A stretch of 64,000 nt of DNA from Ruminococcus sp. (GCA_015066785.1 SVNT01000008.1:18165-82164); one strand, 5' to 3'. Positions 27,332 through 36,410 are shown, counted from the first letter of the stretch. Program-made: numbers and translations. Notes: generated from the letters alone by a model not told the origin.

Positions 27332-27368
27332 GTATAATCATTATACATCATTTTCCTTGATATTTCAA
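27332..27368 (-). promoter_or_regulatory. DUF975-ugd operon promoter with PerR/Fur-like operator
   Basis: On the minus strand TTGAAA (27363-27368), 17 bases, TATAAT (27340-27345). The -10 is embedded in the perfect 15-base palindrome GTATAATSATTATAC (27332-27346), which fits the PerR consensus TTATAATNATTATAA except at its outer bases. The same TATAATGATTAT block overlays the dxs promoter. The regulator identity is inferred. Confidence 0.6.
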
Positions 27369-27401
27369 GGTGTTATCAAGCTAAAAAGCGCTGAAAACTC
27401 G

Positions 27402-27430
27402 TTGATTTTTAAAAATTAATATGTTATAAT
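27402..27430 (+). promoter_or_regulatory. promoter of the PocR chemoreceptor gene
   Basis: TTGATT (27402-27407), 17 bases, TATAAT (27425-27430), followed by an ACGGAGGG ribosome site before the ATG at 27462. Confidence 0.7.
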
Positions 27431-27461
27431 AGATAAAAGCGCAGTCACGGAGGGACTTATC

Positions 27462-28505
27462 ATGATAAAAATCAACTACGACAACTGTATAAATCTCGAA
27501 CATCTTGAAATCACAGACCTCATAAAGCCCGAGGCTCTCCAGAAATTTCAGGACAGTTTCTCTGTCGGCACAAATTGCGCAGGCGTAGTTATTGACCGTA
27601 ACGGCAAGAACATCACAACCGCCAGCAACTACTGCAAATACTGCCTTTACTATGTAAGAAGCGCTAAAAACGGCGAGGCTCTCTGCTCGCAGTCGCACAA
27701 ATTCTTTGCGCAGGAGGCTCTCCGTCTTAACCGCATATACATCGGCAAGTGCCACGCAGGAATTACCGAATTTGCCGTACCCATAAAGGCAGCGGGAGAA
27801 TATCTCGGTGCATTTGTCGGCGGACAGTTCGTTACCGAAAAAATCCGTGAGGCTGAAGTGCGTGAGCTTGCGCAGGAGCTTGATGTGGACTACCACAAGC
27901 TGCTCGAATCAAAAAAAGAGCTCCGCCGTGTCGATAAAAAATACATAGAATCCGTTTCGCACCTCGTAAACACAGGACTCTGCACAACAGTATCGCAGAA
28001 TTACGCAAAGGAACAGCTCAAGGTCATCTGCGAAAAGATGTCGGAGGGTATAGCTGAAATTTCAGACAATGTAAACCTTCTCAACAAAAACGCAGAGCTT
28101 ATCACGGGACAGCAGAAATCCCTCAACGAAAGCATTTCGCAGGTTGAGAGCGCCTCAACCGAAATCGAGGAAGTTCTCGGCTCCATCACAAAGCTCGCAG
28201 ACCAGACGACAATCCTCGGCTTCAACGCACAGATTGAATCTGCACGGGCAGGCGAATTCGGAAAGAGCTTTTCCGTTGTTGCGGGAGAGATTACGGAGCT
28301 TGCCGAAAGCTCAAAGAAAACCGCAGACAGCATTTCGGGACTTACACAGCAAATCAAGACAAATGTCGGCGACACCGTCGGAAACTCCGAAAAAACGCTT
28401 GATATCGCAATGGAACAGCGCAGTGAATCCCGTGACGCAATCGACAAAATCGAAGAATTGCAGGAGCTTTCAGTTCTCCTGAAATCAACATCACAGATGA
28501 AATAA
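27462..28505 (+). CDS. soluble chemoreceptor with PocR sensor domain
   Basis: 347 residues with no transmembrane segment. Residues about 15-175 are a PocR-type sensor (IKPEALQKFQDSFS, CAGVVID, YCKYCLYY, CHAGITEFAVPI, GGQ) with several conserved Cys. A coiled coil follows, then a short MCP signalling region with ADQTTILGFNAQIESARAGEFGKSFSVVAGEI, the tip motif. It is thus a cytoplasmic receptor lacking HAMP, with a signalling stalk much shorter than that of the receptor at 4088. PocR domains are linked to binding small metabolites such as propanediol or hydrocarbon derivatives; the ligand here is unknown. Confidence 0.85.
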   Translation: MIKINYDNCINLEHLEITDLIKPEALQKFQDSFSVGTNCAGVVIDRNGKNITTASNYCKYCLYYVRSAKNGEALCSQSHKFFAQEALRLNRIYIGKCHAGITEFAVPIKAAGEYLGAFVGGQFVTEKIREAEVRELAQELDVDYHKLLESKKELRRVDKKYIESVSHLVNTGLCTTVSQNYAKEQLKVICEKMSEGIAEISDNVNLLNKNAELITGQQKSLNESISQVESASTEIEEVLGSITKLADQTTILGFNAQIESARAGEFGKSFSVVAGEITELAESSKKTADSISGLTQQIKTNVGDTVGNSEKTLDIAMEQRSESRDAIDKIEELQELSVLLKSTSQMK

Positions 28506-28507
28506 AA

Positions 28508-28548
28508 GCAGGGTATCGGGAAATACCTCCCGATACCCTTATTTTTTA
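28508..28548. terminator. bidirectional terminator between PocR receptor and queT
   Basis: Stem GGGTATCGGG/CCCGATACCC (28511-28520, 28529-28538), with TTATTTTTT on the plus side and TGCTTTTATT on the minus side. An intact convergent terminator with no inserted element. Confidence 0.85.
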
Positions 28549-29028
28549 TCTTGTACTGCCTATAAGCCGCATGATATAGGTATTTTTTTCGAGTAGTCTG
28601 AATAACGGCACTCCCAGAACGGTAACGACAATAAATTCTCCCAGCGCAACGGTTGCCATCGAAATCATAAACGGCTCGTGAAGTGCAAAATACAACTCCG
28701 CCCCGACGATAACAGCATTGAAGATTGTCGGAAAAAGCGACGCTATCCAGAGACGGCCGCTCTTACAGATAAAAATCACCGAGAGAAGTGTCGCAAGTGT
28801 CCCGAAAGGAATATCGAAAAGCGCCATAGGGCTGAATATATTCGCTATGACGCATCCGAGCGTCAAGGATATGCAGTATTTTTTGTTGTAAAAGCACAGC
28901 AACACCAGAATTTCTGAAAATCTCAGCTGAATTGCCCCGTATGAAAACGGAGAAATCGCAACGGTGAAAACGGCATAGACTGCCGCCACCATTGCGATCT
29001 GAATAAAGTCCTTTGTCTTGTTTTTCAT
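28546..29028 (-). CDS. queT: QueT-type queuosine precursor transporter
   Basis: 160 residues with about five membrane helices, beginning MKNKTKDFIQIAMVAAVYAVFT and containing YGAIQLRFSEILVLLCFYNKKY, the hallmark of QueT ECF-type substrate-binding (S) components. It is expected to import preQ1 or queuine precursors together with a shared ECF energy module not seen here. AAGGAGG before the ATG is part of the preQ1 riboswitch tail, so its translation should fall when preQ1 is abundant. Last gene of the fhs-to-queT operon. Confidence 0.9.
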   Translation of the reverse strand: MKNKTKDFIQIAMVAAVYAVFTVAISPFSYGAIQLRFSEILVLLCFYNKKYCISLTLGCVIANIFSPMALFDIPFGTLATLLSVIFICKSGRLWIASLFPTIFNAVIVGAELYFALHEPFMISMATVALGEFIVVTVLGVPLFRLLEKNTYIMRLIGSTR

Positions 29029-29036
29029 CTGAAAAA

Positions 29037-29075
29037 CCTCCTTGTTTTTTTAGGCTGGTTTGCAAGTAACAGCCT
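29037..29075 (-). promoter_or_regulatory. preQ1-I riboswitch controlling queT translation
   Basis: Reading the minus strand from 29075: P1 AGGCTG/CAGCCT, loop TTACTTGCAAAC ending in the C expected to contact preQ1, then an A-rich tail AAAAAAACAAGGAGG. CTTG in the loop pairs exactly with CAAG in the tail, forming the second helix of an H-type pseudoknot. The tail CAAGGAGG is also the queT ribosome site, as in the translational class of preQ1-I switches. It starts five bases after the previous stop codon, inside an operon. Confidence 0.88.
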
Positions 29076-29079
29076 TGTT

Positions 29080-30027
29080 TTATTTTTTGTCCTTTTCTGT
29101 TTCTGCCGCAATGTATATCGGTCTGCCCTTGGCGTCCATATATATCTTCGAAATATACTGCGCAACTATTCCCATACAGAAAAGCTGAACACCCACCACG
29201 AAGAAAATCGCCGCAATAAGCATTGCAAAGCAGGTAAGTATTCCGTCAAAGGCTATCGCCCGTATAATCACAACAAGTGCAGTAACAAAGGCAATAAGCA
29301 TAAACAGCACCCCGAGGAATGCCGGTACTGCAAGAGGGGCAAGAGAGAATGCGAATATCCCCTCGAGCGAGTATTTGAACAGCTTCCAGAAGTTCCAGGT
29401 TGTAGTGCCTGCAACACGCTCGGTATTCTCAACCTCGATGTACTTTGTGTTGAAACCTACCCAACTGAAAATCCCCTTGGAAAATCTGTTGTATTCGGGC
29501 ATATCCAGAATTGCGTCGACCATTTTGCGTTTCATAAAACGGAAATCCTGTGCACCGTCTACGATTTCCGTCTGCGATATGCTGTTTATTATCTTGTAGA
29601 ATTTTCTTGCAAAGAATGAAAGCAGCTTCGGCTCGCCCTTGCGTGATACCCTGCGTGTTCCTGCGCAGTCATATTCCCCCGATTTCACATAGCCGTACAT
29701 TTCGGGAATATACTTCGGCGGGTGCTGAAGGTCTGCGTCGAGGATAACGACATAGTCGCCTTCTGCGTGTTCAAGTCCTGCGTACATTGCCGCTTCCTTT
29801 CCGAAATTACGGGAAAAGGAAACATACCGTACACGCTCGTCACCTCGTGCCATATCTCTCAGAATTTTCAGGGTATCGTCCCTTGAGCCGTCGTTCACGA
29901 AAATATATTCGAAAGCAACATCGTTTTCCTTCTGCATTTCTGCGGATACACGGCGTATCTCGTCATAAAACAGCGGAAGACTTTCCTGCTCGTTATAACA
30001 AGGGACAATTACGGAGATGAGTTCCAT
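29080..30027 (-). CDS. GT2 family glycosyltransferase (polyprenyl-phosphate type)
   Basis: 315 residues. The N-terminal GT-A domain has SVIVPCYNEQES, NDGSRDDT, DADLQHPP and RNFGKEAAMYAG, as in dolichol-phosphate mannose synthase / GtrB / bactoprenol glucosyltransferases. Two C-terminal membrane helices (about 228-255 and 263-290) place it at the membrane. It likely transfers a sugar from a nucleotide donor to undecaprenyl phosphate; donor unknown. 18 bases after glmS, GGAAGGAAG ribosome site. Confidence 0.88.
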   Translation of the reverse strand: MELISVIVPCYNEQESLPLFYDEIRRVSAEMQKENDVAFEYIFVNDGSRDDTLKILRDMARGDERVRYVSFSRNFGKEAAMYAGLEHAEGDYVVILDADLQHPPKYIPEMYGYVKSGEYDCAGTRRVSRKGEPKLLSFFARKFYKIINSISQTEIVDGAQDFRFMKRKMVDAILDMPEYNRFSKGIFSWVGFNTKYIEVENTERVAGTTTWNFWKLFKYSLEGIFAFSLAPLAVPAFLGVLFMLIAFVTALVVIIRAIAFDGILTCFAMLIAAIFFVVGVQLFCMGIVAQYISKIYMDAKGRPIYIAAETEKDKK

Positions 30028-30045
30028 TCTTTTACTTCCTTCCGA

Positions 30046-31869
30046 TTATTCTACGGTTACTGATTTTGCGAGGTTTCTCGGCATATCCACATCGTTTCCA
30101 CGGAGCACCGAGGTGTAATACGCAATAAGCTGAAGCGGCACTACCGTAATGAGCGGCATAAGCAGGTCGCTTATAGTCGGCAGTCCGATTTTGAAATCAA
30201 CGCAGGTCTTATCCACTTCTGTTTCCTCGTGACAGACCATAACTACCTTTGCGCCACGGGATTTTACTTCCTTGACATTACTCTGCGTTTTTTCGAAAAG
30301 ATTACGCTGGGTTGCAACCGCAATTACAGGAACACCGTCAGAAATAAGCGAAATCGTTCCGTGCTTCAGTTCACCTGCGGCATAGGATTCACTATGGATA
30401 TACGAGATTTCCTTGAGCTTGAGAGAGCCTTCCATACTGAGCGCATAGTCAAGACCACGCCCGATGTAAAGCAGACTTTCTGCGTTGACAAGGTTTGATG
30501 CAACATACTGATAGATTTCAGTATTGTCAATACATTTCTGTATATTCTCGGGCACCGTGAGAAGCTCCTGCGTGAGCTTTCTGCATTCGTCCTCTGTGAT
30601 TGTTTTCTTTGCGTATGCAAGGCGGAATGCGATTACATACATAAGCGCAATCTGTACAGCGTATGCCTTTGTCGAGCAAACGGAAATTTCGGGCCCTGCG
30701 AGAGTGTACATCACCCTGTTTGCCTCACGGGCGATGGAAGAACCGACAACATTCACCACAGCGAGAGTGTCTGCGCCGACTCTCTTTGCGTATTTGAGCG
30801 CTTCGAGAGTATCTGCCGTTTCTCCCGACTGGGAGATGATGATTACAAGGTCATCTGCGGTAACGAGGGGATTTCTGTACCTGAACTCCGACGCAATGTC
30901 AACAATAACGGGAGTTCTCGCAATGTCTTCAATGACATACTTTCCTACGATACCTGCGTGCATTGCAGAGCCGCATCCGACAATATATATATTCTTGTAT
31001 GAGCAGAGCATTTCGTCAGTCACGCCACATTCCTCAAGTGAGGGAAGTCCGTCCTTGATTCGTGCGGAGATTGTCTTTCCGACAACCTCGGGCTGCTCGT
31101 GGATTTCTTTGAGCATAAAATGCTCGTATCCGCCCTTTTTGGCAGCCTCTGCGTCCCAGTCCGCAATTTTGAGTTCCTTTTCGATTGACATTCTGTGAAT
31201 GTCGGAAAATTCTATTTCATCGGAAGAAATTACTGCGATTTCATTCTGCTCAAGGAGATAGTATTCCCTTGTGTAGTCAAGTATAGCCGTCATATCCGAC
31301 GCTATGAAATTGCAGTTTTCGCCCTTTCCGATAATGAGAGGGCTTTCTTTTCTTATTGCGAAAATCTTGTCGGGGCAATCTCTGAAAAGAATCCCGAGAG
31401 CATACGCTCCCCTGATTTCATTCATTGTGCTGATTATCGCTTCGATGGGGTCGCCCTTGAAATAGTAGTCAAGGAGCTTTGCAACGGTTTCAGTATCGGT
31501 TTCACTTTCAAAAGTGTAGCCCTTTGACTGTAAAAACGCCTTGATTTCACGGTAATTTTCGATAATTCCGTTGTGTACGATTGATACACGCTCGTTTCCG
31601 AGGGGGTGCGAGTTCACATCGGAAGGCTCCCCGTGGGTTGCCCATCTGGTGTGTGCAATTCCGCAACAACCGTCAGGCTTTCCGACAGTTCCGAGCTTCT
31701 GCACAAGACCGTCGTTGATTTTTCCCTTTGCCTTGACAGTTTTTATTTTTTCATTTTCAAAGACCGCAATACCTGCCGAATCGTATCCTCTGTATTCAAG
31801 TCTTTTAAGTGCCTCAACAAGAATATCGGTGCAGTTTTCGTTACCGACAAATCCTACTATTCCGCACAT
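30046..31869 (-). CDS. glmS: glutamine-fructose-6-phosphate aminotransferase (isomerizing)
   Basis: 607 residues. It makes glucosamine 6-phosphate for peptidoglycan. Starts MCGIVGFVG with the nucleophile Cys2. The glutaminase domain (1-230, with HTRWATHGEPS) precedes two SIS sugar-isomerase domains (about 285-420 and 455-590). It ends NLAKSVTVE, the classical C-terminus. GGAGGAG precedes the ATG. The gap to rpiB is only 36 bases, too short for a glmS ribozyme, so control must be of another kind. Confidence 0.97.
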   Translation of the reverse strand: MCGIVGFVGNENCTDILVEALKRLEYRGYDSAGIAVFENEKIKTVKAKGKINDGLVQKLGTVGKPDGCCGIAHTRWATHGEPSDVNSHPLGNERVSIVHNGIIENYREIKAFLQSKGYTFESETDTETVAKLLDYYFKGDPIEAIISTMNEIRGAYALGILFRDCPDKIFAIRKESPLIIGKGENCNFIASDMTAILDYTREYYLLEQNEIAVISSDEIEFSDIHRMSIEKELKIADWDAEAAKKGGYEHFMLKEIHEQPEVVGKTISARIKDGLPSLEECGVTDEMLCSYKNIYIVGCGSAMHAGIVGKYVIEDIARTPVIVDIASEFRYRNPLVTADDLVIIISQSGETADTLEALKYAKRVGADTLAVVNVVGSSIAREANRVMYTLAGPEISVCSTKAYAVQIALMYVIAFRLAYAKKTITEDECRKLTQELLTVPENIQKCIDNTEIYQYVASNLVNAESLLYIGRGLDYALSMEGSLKLKEISYIHSESYAAGELKHGTISLISDGVPVIAVATQRNLFEKTQSNVKEVKSRGAKVVMVCHEETEVDKTCVDFKIGLPTISDLLMPLITVVPLQLIAYYTSVLRGNDVDMPRNLAKSVTVE

Positions 31870-31905
31870 AAGTTCTCCTCCTAAAATCCAGAATTGCCGC
31901 TGAAG

Positions 31906-32340
31906 TTATTTCTCCTCAAGGGCTGTAATCTGTGCTACACGTCTTTCGTGACGGCCACCTTCGAATTCGGTTTCAAGGAAAATATCCACCATTTCGACAG
32001 CTACCCCGCCGCCTGTGACTCTTCCGCCCATACAAAGAACATTCGAGTCGTTATGGAGTCGGGTATATTTTGCAGTGTAAGCATCTGTGCAGACAGCCGC
32101 GCGTATTCCCTTGATTTTGTTTGCGGCAATGGAAATCCCTATTCCCGTTCCGCAGATGAGTATTCCCTTGTCAGCATTCTTGCCGACGATTTCGTTACAT
32201 ACCTTTTCGGCGATGAGGGGGTAATCGACAGATTCCCCGTCGCAACCCATATCCTTATACTCAACACCCTTTTCGTCGAGGTGTGCGAGTATTTCCTTCT
32301 TGAGTGCGTATCCGCCGTGGTCACAGCCTATTACGAGCAT
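31906..32340 (-). CDS. rpiB: ribose 5-phosphate isomerase B
   Basis: 144 residues with GCDHGGYALK, the catalytic-loop CGTGIGISIAANK (Cys near 66) and GGRVTGGG. It interconverts ribose 5-phosphate and ribulose 5-phosphate. Its start overlaps the end of tsaB by ten bases, indicating coupled translation. AGGAGG precedes the ATG. Confidence 0.95.
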   Translation of the reverse strand: MLVIGCDHGGYALKKEILAHLDEKGVEYKDMGCDGESVDYPLIAEKVCNEIVGKNADKGILICGTGIGISIAANKIKGIRAAVCTDAYTAKYTRLHNDSNVLCMGGRVTGGGVAVEMVDIFLETEFEGGRHERRVAQITALEEK

Positions 32341-33023
32341 TTTTCTTCCTCCTGTTTATCCTTTTCAGCCTTTGTCGGCTGGAGGTATCTTGCGTTTATT
32401 TCTTCGGGCTTTTGCGGTGCTTTTTTCATTGCCGCAGAACAGACACCGCTTGCAAGCTGAAGTCTGAGGTGCGGAGGTGCAACTGTAAAGCCATCTCTGC
32501 CGTATTTTTTCACAAATTCCGAGGCATAATCCCCGACGAAGATAATGTCGCCGTCAAGAAGAGCCGCAAGCTCCTCCCCCTCGATAATTCTGTCGTCGGT
32601 AAGACGGGTTATCCCGTTTTTGTCACTTCTGAACTCTGCGGCGTAGACAAGACTCTGCCTTGCAGACATAACCGCACATATCGTTCCGTCATACCCTGCG
32701 AGATTGTGCGCCAGAGCCTCAAGCGTGGAAACCCCGACACATTCGGTGCCGAGGGCAAAAGCCATACCCTTGACTGTTGAAATACCGATGCGCAGCCCCG
32801 TGTACGAGCCCGGGCCGTCGGCAACGGCAATCCTGTCAATATCGGCAAGGTCGGTTTCAGCCAGTCGCAGAACTTCCTTGCAGAGCGGAAGTATTATCTG
32901 TGAGTGAGTGAGCTTTGTCACAACGGTAGTCTGTGCGATAACGGTATTTTCATCGCAGACCGCAACCGATGCAACCTTGCCGGAAGTATCAATTCCCAAC
33001 AGTTTCAAATCTCTCATCTCCAT
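32331..33023 (-). CDS. tsaB: tRNA threonylcarbamoyladenosine biosynthesis protein TsaB
   Basis: About 230 residues with KLLGIDTSGKVASVAV and DGPGSYTGLRIGISTVKGMAFAL, the signature of the TsaB pseudo-enzyme that pairs with TsaD in t6A synthesis. The start is ambiguous: ATG at 33023 or 33017, or a TTG at 33008 that has better spacing to GGAG. It overlaps tsaE, as often seen. Confidence 0.93.
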   Translation of the reverse strand: MEMRDLKLLGIDTSGKVASVAVCDENTVIAQTTVVTKLTHSQIILPLCKEVLRLAETDLADIDRIAVADGPGSYTGLRIGISTVKGMAFALGTECVGVSTLEALAHNLAGYDGTICAVMSARQSLVYAAEFRSDKNGITRLTDDRIIEGEELAALLDGDIIFVGDYASEFVKKYGRDGFTVAPPHLRLQLASGVCSAAMKKAPQKPEEINARYLQPTKAEKDKQEEEKCS

Positions 33024-33426
33024 CAACAGTTATTGTTCTTGTGTTTTCATCTATATGCCCGAGAGTGATAAAAATTGTCCCTTCGGGGAGGCAATCCTCA
33101 ATATTTTCCGACCATTCGACAGCAAGCACGCTGTCTTCGCCGATATAGTCGTAAAATCCCGTAGTTTCGAGGTCGTCTGCACCCATAATTCTGTACATAT
33201 CGAAATGATACAGCGTAATTCTGCCACGATATTCGTTGACGAGCGCAAATGTCGGAGAGGTCACCTCATCGGGAAGACCCATTCCCACGCAGAGTCCCCG
33301 TGTGAAAGTTGTTTTCCCCGCACCCATACTTCCTTTGTAGGCGATGATGTCACCGCCACGTATAAGTGCGCCGATTTTTTTCCCGAACTCTATCGTTTCC
33401 TCAGGGGAATGCGAAGTAAAAGTCAA
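32989..33426 (-). CDS. tsaE: tRNA threonylcarbamoyladenosine biosynthesis ATPase TsaE
   Basis: 145 residues from a TTG at 33426. AAGGAG, which overlaps the fhs stop codon, lies nine bases before it; an in-frame start at 33480 would sit inside fhs. Walker A GSMGAGKTTFTRGL lies near residue 32 and VEWSENI follows later. It supports the TsaBD complex in making t6A. Confidence 0.92.
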   Translation of the reverse strand: MTFTSHSPEETIEFGKKIGALIRGGDIIAYKGSMGAGKTTFTRGLCVGMGLPDEVTSPTFALVNEYRGRITLYHFDMYRIMGADDLETTGFYDYIGEDSVLAVEWSENIEDCLPEGTIFITLGHIDENTRTITVDGDERFETVGN

Positions 33427-33439
33427 CTTTAATCTCTCC

Positions 33440-35113
33440 TTAGAAAAGTCCGCTGATATTTCCGTCGTTGTCGCAGTCAATCTTGAGGGCTGCGGGTGCC
33501 TTAGGAAGACCGGGCATTGTCATAATGTCGCCTGTAAACGCAACTACAAAGCCTGCTCCTGCAGAGAGCTTGACATCACGGACTGTGATTTCGAAGTTTT
33601 CGGGCTTGCCGAGCTTTGTCGGGTCATCGGAAAGCGAATACTGTGTCTTTGCAACACATACGGGAATATCCCCGAAACCGAGGCCTTCGATTTCCTTGAT
33701 TGCCTTTTCAGCCTGTGCTGTATAGATAACTCCGTCAGCACGGTAGATTTCCTTTGCGATAATTCCGAGCTTTTCTTTTATCGGGAGCTTTTCGTCATAA
33801 AGCGGCTTGTATGCCGAGGGGGTGTTCTCTATTGTAGAACATACCTTCTGTGCAAGGTCTGTACCGCCTGCACCGCCGTTTGCAAAGATTTCGGCAAGAG
33901 ATACCTCAACGCCCATTTCTTCGCAGAATTCACGGATGTATGCAATTTCAGCCTCGCTGTCCGTGTGGAAACGGTTGATTGCAACCACAACAGGCACGCC
34001 GAATTTCTTCATATTTTCGATATGTGTGCGGAGATTTACGATACCCTTCTTGAGAGCGTCAACATTTTCTGTTGTAAGCTCTGTCTTAGGAATACCGCCG
34101 TTGTACTTGAGCGCACGGATTGTAGCAACAAGCACTACGCAGTCAGGCTTGAGGCCTGCAAAACGGCACTTGATGTCCATGAACTTCTCTGCGCCGAGGT
34201 CGGAACCGAATCCTGCCTCTGTAATACAATAATCGCCGAGCTTGAGGGCGAGCTTTGTCGCTCTCACCGAGTTACAGCCGTGAGCGATATTTGCAAAAGG
34301 ACCACCGTGCATGATAGCAGGTGTATTTTCAAGCGTCTGGACAAGGTTCGGCTTGAGTGCGTCCTTGAGGAGTGCTGTCATTGCACCGCAGGCACCGATA
34401 TCTCTTGCAAATACAGGCTTTCCGTCGAGGTCATAAGCCACGAGAATGCGTCCGAGTCTTTCCTTGAGGTCGGAGAGGTCTGCCGCAAGGCAGAGGATAG
34501 CCATAACTTCCGACGCAACGGTAATCTGGAAACCGTCCTCACGGGGAATACCGTTTACCTTTCCGCCAAGACCCACATTGATGTAACGGAGTGAACGGTC
34601 ATTCATATCCATTGCACGCTTGAAGAGAATTCTTCTCTGGTCGATGCGGAGTTCATTTCCCTGCTGGAGATGGTTGTCAATCATAGCACAAAGAAGATTA
34701 TTTGCCGCTGTGATAGCGTGCATATCCCCTGTGAAGTGGAGGTTTATATCTTCCATCGGTACTACCTGTGCGTATCCGCCGCCTGCAGCACCGCCTTTTA
34801 TTCCGAAAACAGGGCCGAGCGAAGGCTCACGGAGTGCGAGCACTGCGTTCTTGCCGATGTGCTTCATTGCTTCTGCAAGACCTACGCTTATTGTGGTCTT
34901 TCCCTCTCCCGCAGGAGTAGGGTTGATAGCTGTCACGAGAATGAGCTTTCCGTCGGGCTTATCCTTGAGCTTTGTGAAAAGCTGCTCCGACAGCTTTGCC
35001 TTGTAGTGACCGTAAGGCTCGAGGTCATCCTCGGAAACACCGAGATTACTTGCGATTTCATTGATTTTCAGCATTTTCGCCTGCTGTGCGATTTCAATAT
35101 CAGTCAACATCAT
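33440..35113 (-). CDS. fhs: formate-tetrahydrofolate ligase
   Basis: 557 residues. ATP-dependent formation of 10-formyl-THF for one-carbon metabolism. Seen: TPAGEGKTT (phosphate-binding loop, about 67-75), [31 protein letters not shown]-like [10 protein letters not shown] and the C-terminal [18 protein letters not shown] lies three bases before the first of two tandem ATGs. It heads the seven-gene operon running to queT; a weak promoter with TATAAT lies about 55 bases upstream. Confidence 0.97.
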   Translation of the reverse strand: MMLTDIEIAQQAKMLKINEIASNLGVSEDDLEPYGHYKAKLSEQLFTKLKDKPDGKLILVTAINPTPAGEGKTTISVGLAEAMKHIGKNAVLALREPSLGPVFGIKGGAAGGGYAQVVPMEDINLHFTGDMHAITAANNLLCAMIDNHLQQGNELRIDQRRILFKRAMDMNDRSLRYINVGLGGKVNGIPREDGFQITVASEVMAILCLAADLSDLKERLGRILVAYDLDGKPVFARDIGACGAMTALLKDALKPNLVQTLENTPAIMHGGPFANIAHGCNSVRATKLALKLGDYCITEAGFGSDLGAEKFMDIKCRFAGLKPDCVVLVATIRALKYNGGIPKTELTTENVDALKKGIVNLRTHIENMKKFGVPVVVAINRFHTDSEAEIAYIREFCEEMGVEVSLAEIFANGGAGGTDLAQKVCSTIENTPSAYKPLYDEKLPIKEKLGIIAKEIYRADGVIYTAQAEKAIKEIEGLGFGDIPVCVAKTQYSLSDDPTKLGKPENFEITVRDVKLSAGAGFVVAFTGDIMTMPGLPKAPAALKIDCDNDGNISGLF

Positions 35114-35202
35114 AAATCCCCCTTTAGCCGATAATTCTGCGGCTAAGTAATTATACAGCTAATATTATATCACACTTTTGTTCAAATGACTAGTATTTTA
35201 TA

Positions 35203-35231
35203 TTGAAAAAAACAAAAAAATAATATATAAT
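35203..35231 (+). promoter_or_regulatory. promoter of rodA
   Basis: TTGAAA (35203-35208), 17 bases of A-rich spacer, TATAAT (35226-35231), about 38 bases before the start. Confidence 0.7.
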
Positions 35232-35268
35232 TTATATGTTGACATTCACACGGAAGGAGGAGTGACAC

Positions 35269-36408
35269 CTGAAAACGATATTAAAGTACATTCTGCACTA
35301 TTTCAGAAGGCTTGACAAACAGCTTCTGTTTGCAGTACTTGCCTGTTCTGTCTTCGGCGTCGTGATGATTTACTCGATTGTATACAACGGTATGATTTCG
35401 TACCTCACGACAAACGAATACAAAAAGCAGCTTCTTTGTGTGGGACTGGGGCTTTTTGCCGCCCTTGTACTCTCCGCATTTGACTACCGTAAATTTGCAA
35501 AGCTGTGGTTTCTGTACGCTCCGCCCTGCCTGATACTGTCACTTCTGCTTTTTACTCCGCTCGGATTCGGGCGTGACGGCTCCGCAAACATCAACTGGCT
35601 CGACCTCGGGTTTGTATCGATACAGCCGTCGGAATTCCTGAAACTTGCATTCATTCTGACATTCTCCTATCATCTTTCAAAGGTTGAGGGGCGTGTCAAT
35701 CAGCCGATACATCTGTTTTTGCTCCTGCTCCACGCCGCAGTACCGATAGGTATAATCTTTTTGCAGAACGACTACGGAACGGCAATCGTCTTCACGGTAA
35801 TGTTCATTATAATGATTTACTCGGCGGGTCTTTCGTGGAAATACATCGCAACTGCAGTTATCGCTGCCCCCGTGATGTTCGTTCTCATGTGGTTCTTTGT
35901 GCTGAAGCCTCACCACAAGAACCGTATTCTCGTGCTTTTCAATCCCGATATGGACACAACCGCAGGCGACCAGCAGGCTGCGGGAAAAATTGCCCTCGGC
36001 TCAGGGCAGATATTCGGCAAGGGAATAAAAGACGGCGATTACTTCTATGTTCCCGACGCACACAACGACTTTATCTTCTCATGGGTCGGACAGACGCTCG
36101 GCTTTGTCGGCTGTATGCTTCTGGTGGGAGTGTTGTGTTACATCTGCCTCAAAATCCTCGCAAACAGCAGAATTGCCCGTGACCCACTCGGGAAGTATAT
36201 ATGTATGGGAGTGTTTGCGCTCCTCATCGTCCACTGCATAATCAATATCGGTATGGTTCTCGGCGTTATGCCCGTAATCGGCGTTCCCCTGCCGTTCGTC
36301 AGCGACGGCGGTACCGCAATGGTCGGAATGTGGGTTGCTGTCGGCTTTGCAATGAGCACCTATTCGCACTCCGACAAGGGATATGCGGTGTTCTACGACA
36401 AGAAATAA
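35269..36408 (+). CDS. rodA: RodA-type SEDS peptidoglycan polymerase, apparent CTG start
   Basis: 379 residues if read from the CTG at 35269: GGAAGGAGG lies eight bases upstream and a stop codon lies two codons before it. The encoded start, LKTILKYILHYFRRLDKQLL, and a helix ending GVVMIYS match RodA N-termini. The next standard start (GTG 35362) would remove the first membrane helix. Ten helices, SIQPSEFLKLAFIL and GVPLPFVSDGGTAM identify the SEDS family. It polymerises glycan strands for cell elongation with a class B PBP. Monocistronic with promoter and terminator. Confidence 0.9.
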   Translation: MKTILKYILHYFRRLDKQLLFAVLACSVFGVVMIYSIVYNGMISYLTTNEYKKQLLCVGLGLFAALVLSAFDYRKFAKLWFLYAPPCLILSLLLFTPLGFGRDGSANINWLDLGFVSIQPSEFLKLAFILTFSYHLSKVEGRVNQPIHLFLLLLHAAVPIGIIFLQNDYGTAIVFTVMFIIMIYSAGLSWKYIATAVIAAPVMFVLMWFFVLKPHHKNRILVLFNPDMDTTAGDQQAAGKIALGSGQIFGKGIKDGDYFYVPDAHNDFIFSWVGQTLGFVGCMLLVGVLCYICLKILANSRIARDPLGKYICMGVFALLIVHCIINIGMVLGVMPVIGVPLPFVSDGGTAMVGMWVAVGFAMSTYSHSDKGYAVFYDKK

Positions 36409-36410
36409 AG

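Noticed and set aside
31870..31905. glmS ribozyme upstream of glmS
   Set aside because: The gap to rpiB is only 36 bases, too short for the ribozyme core.
33344..34594. A 416-codon plus-strand frame rich in Cys and Arg
   Set aside because: It lies over fhs, which is a clear full-length family member. The composition is that of an antisense shadow.
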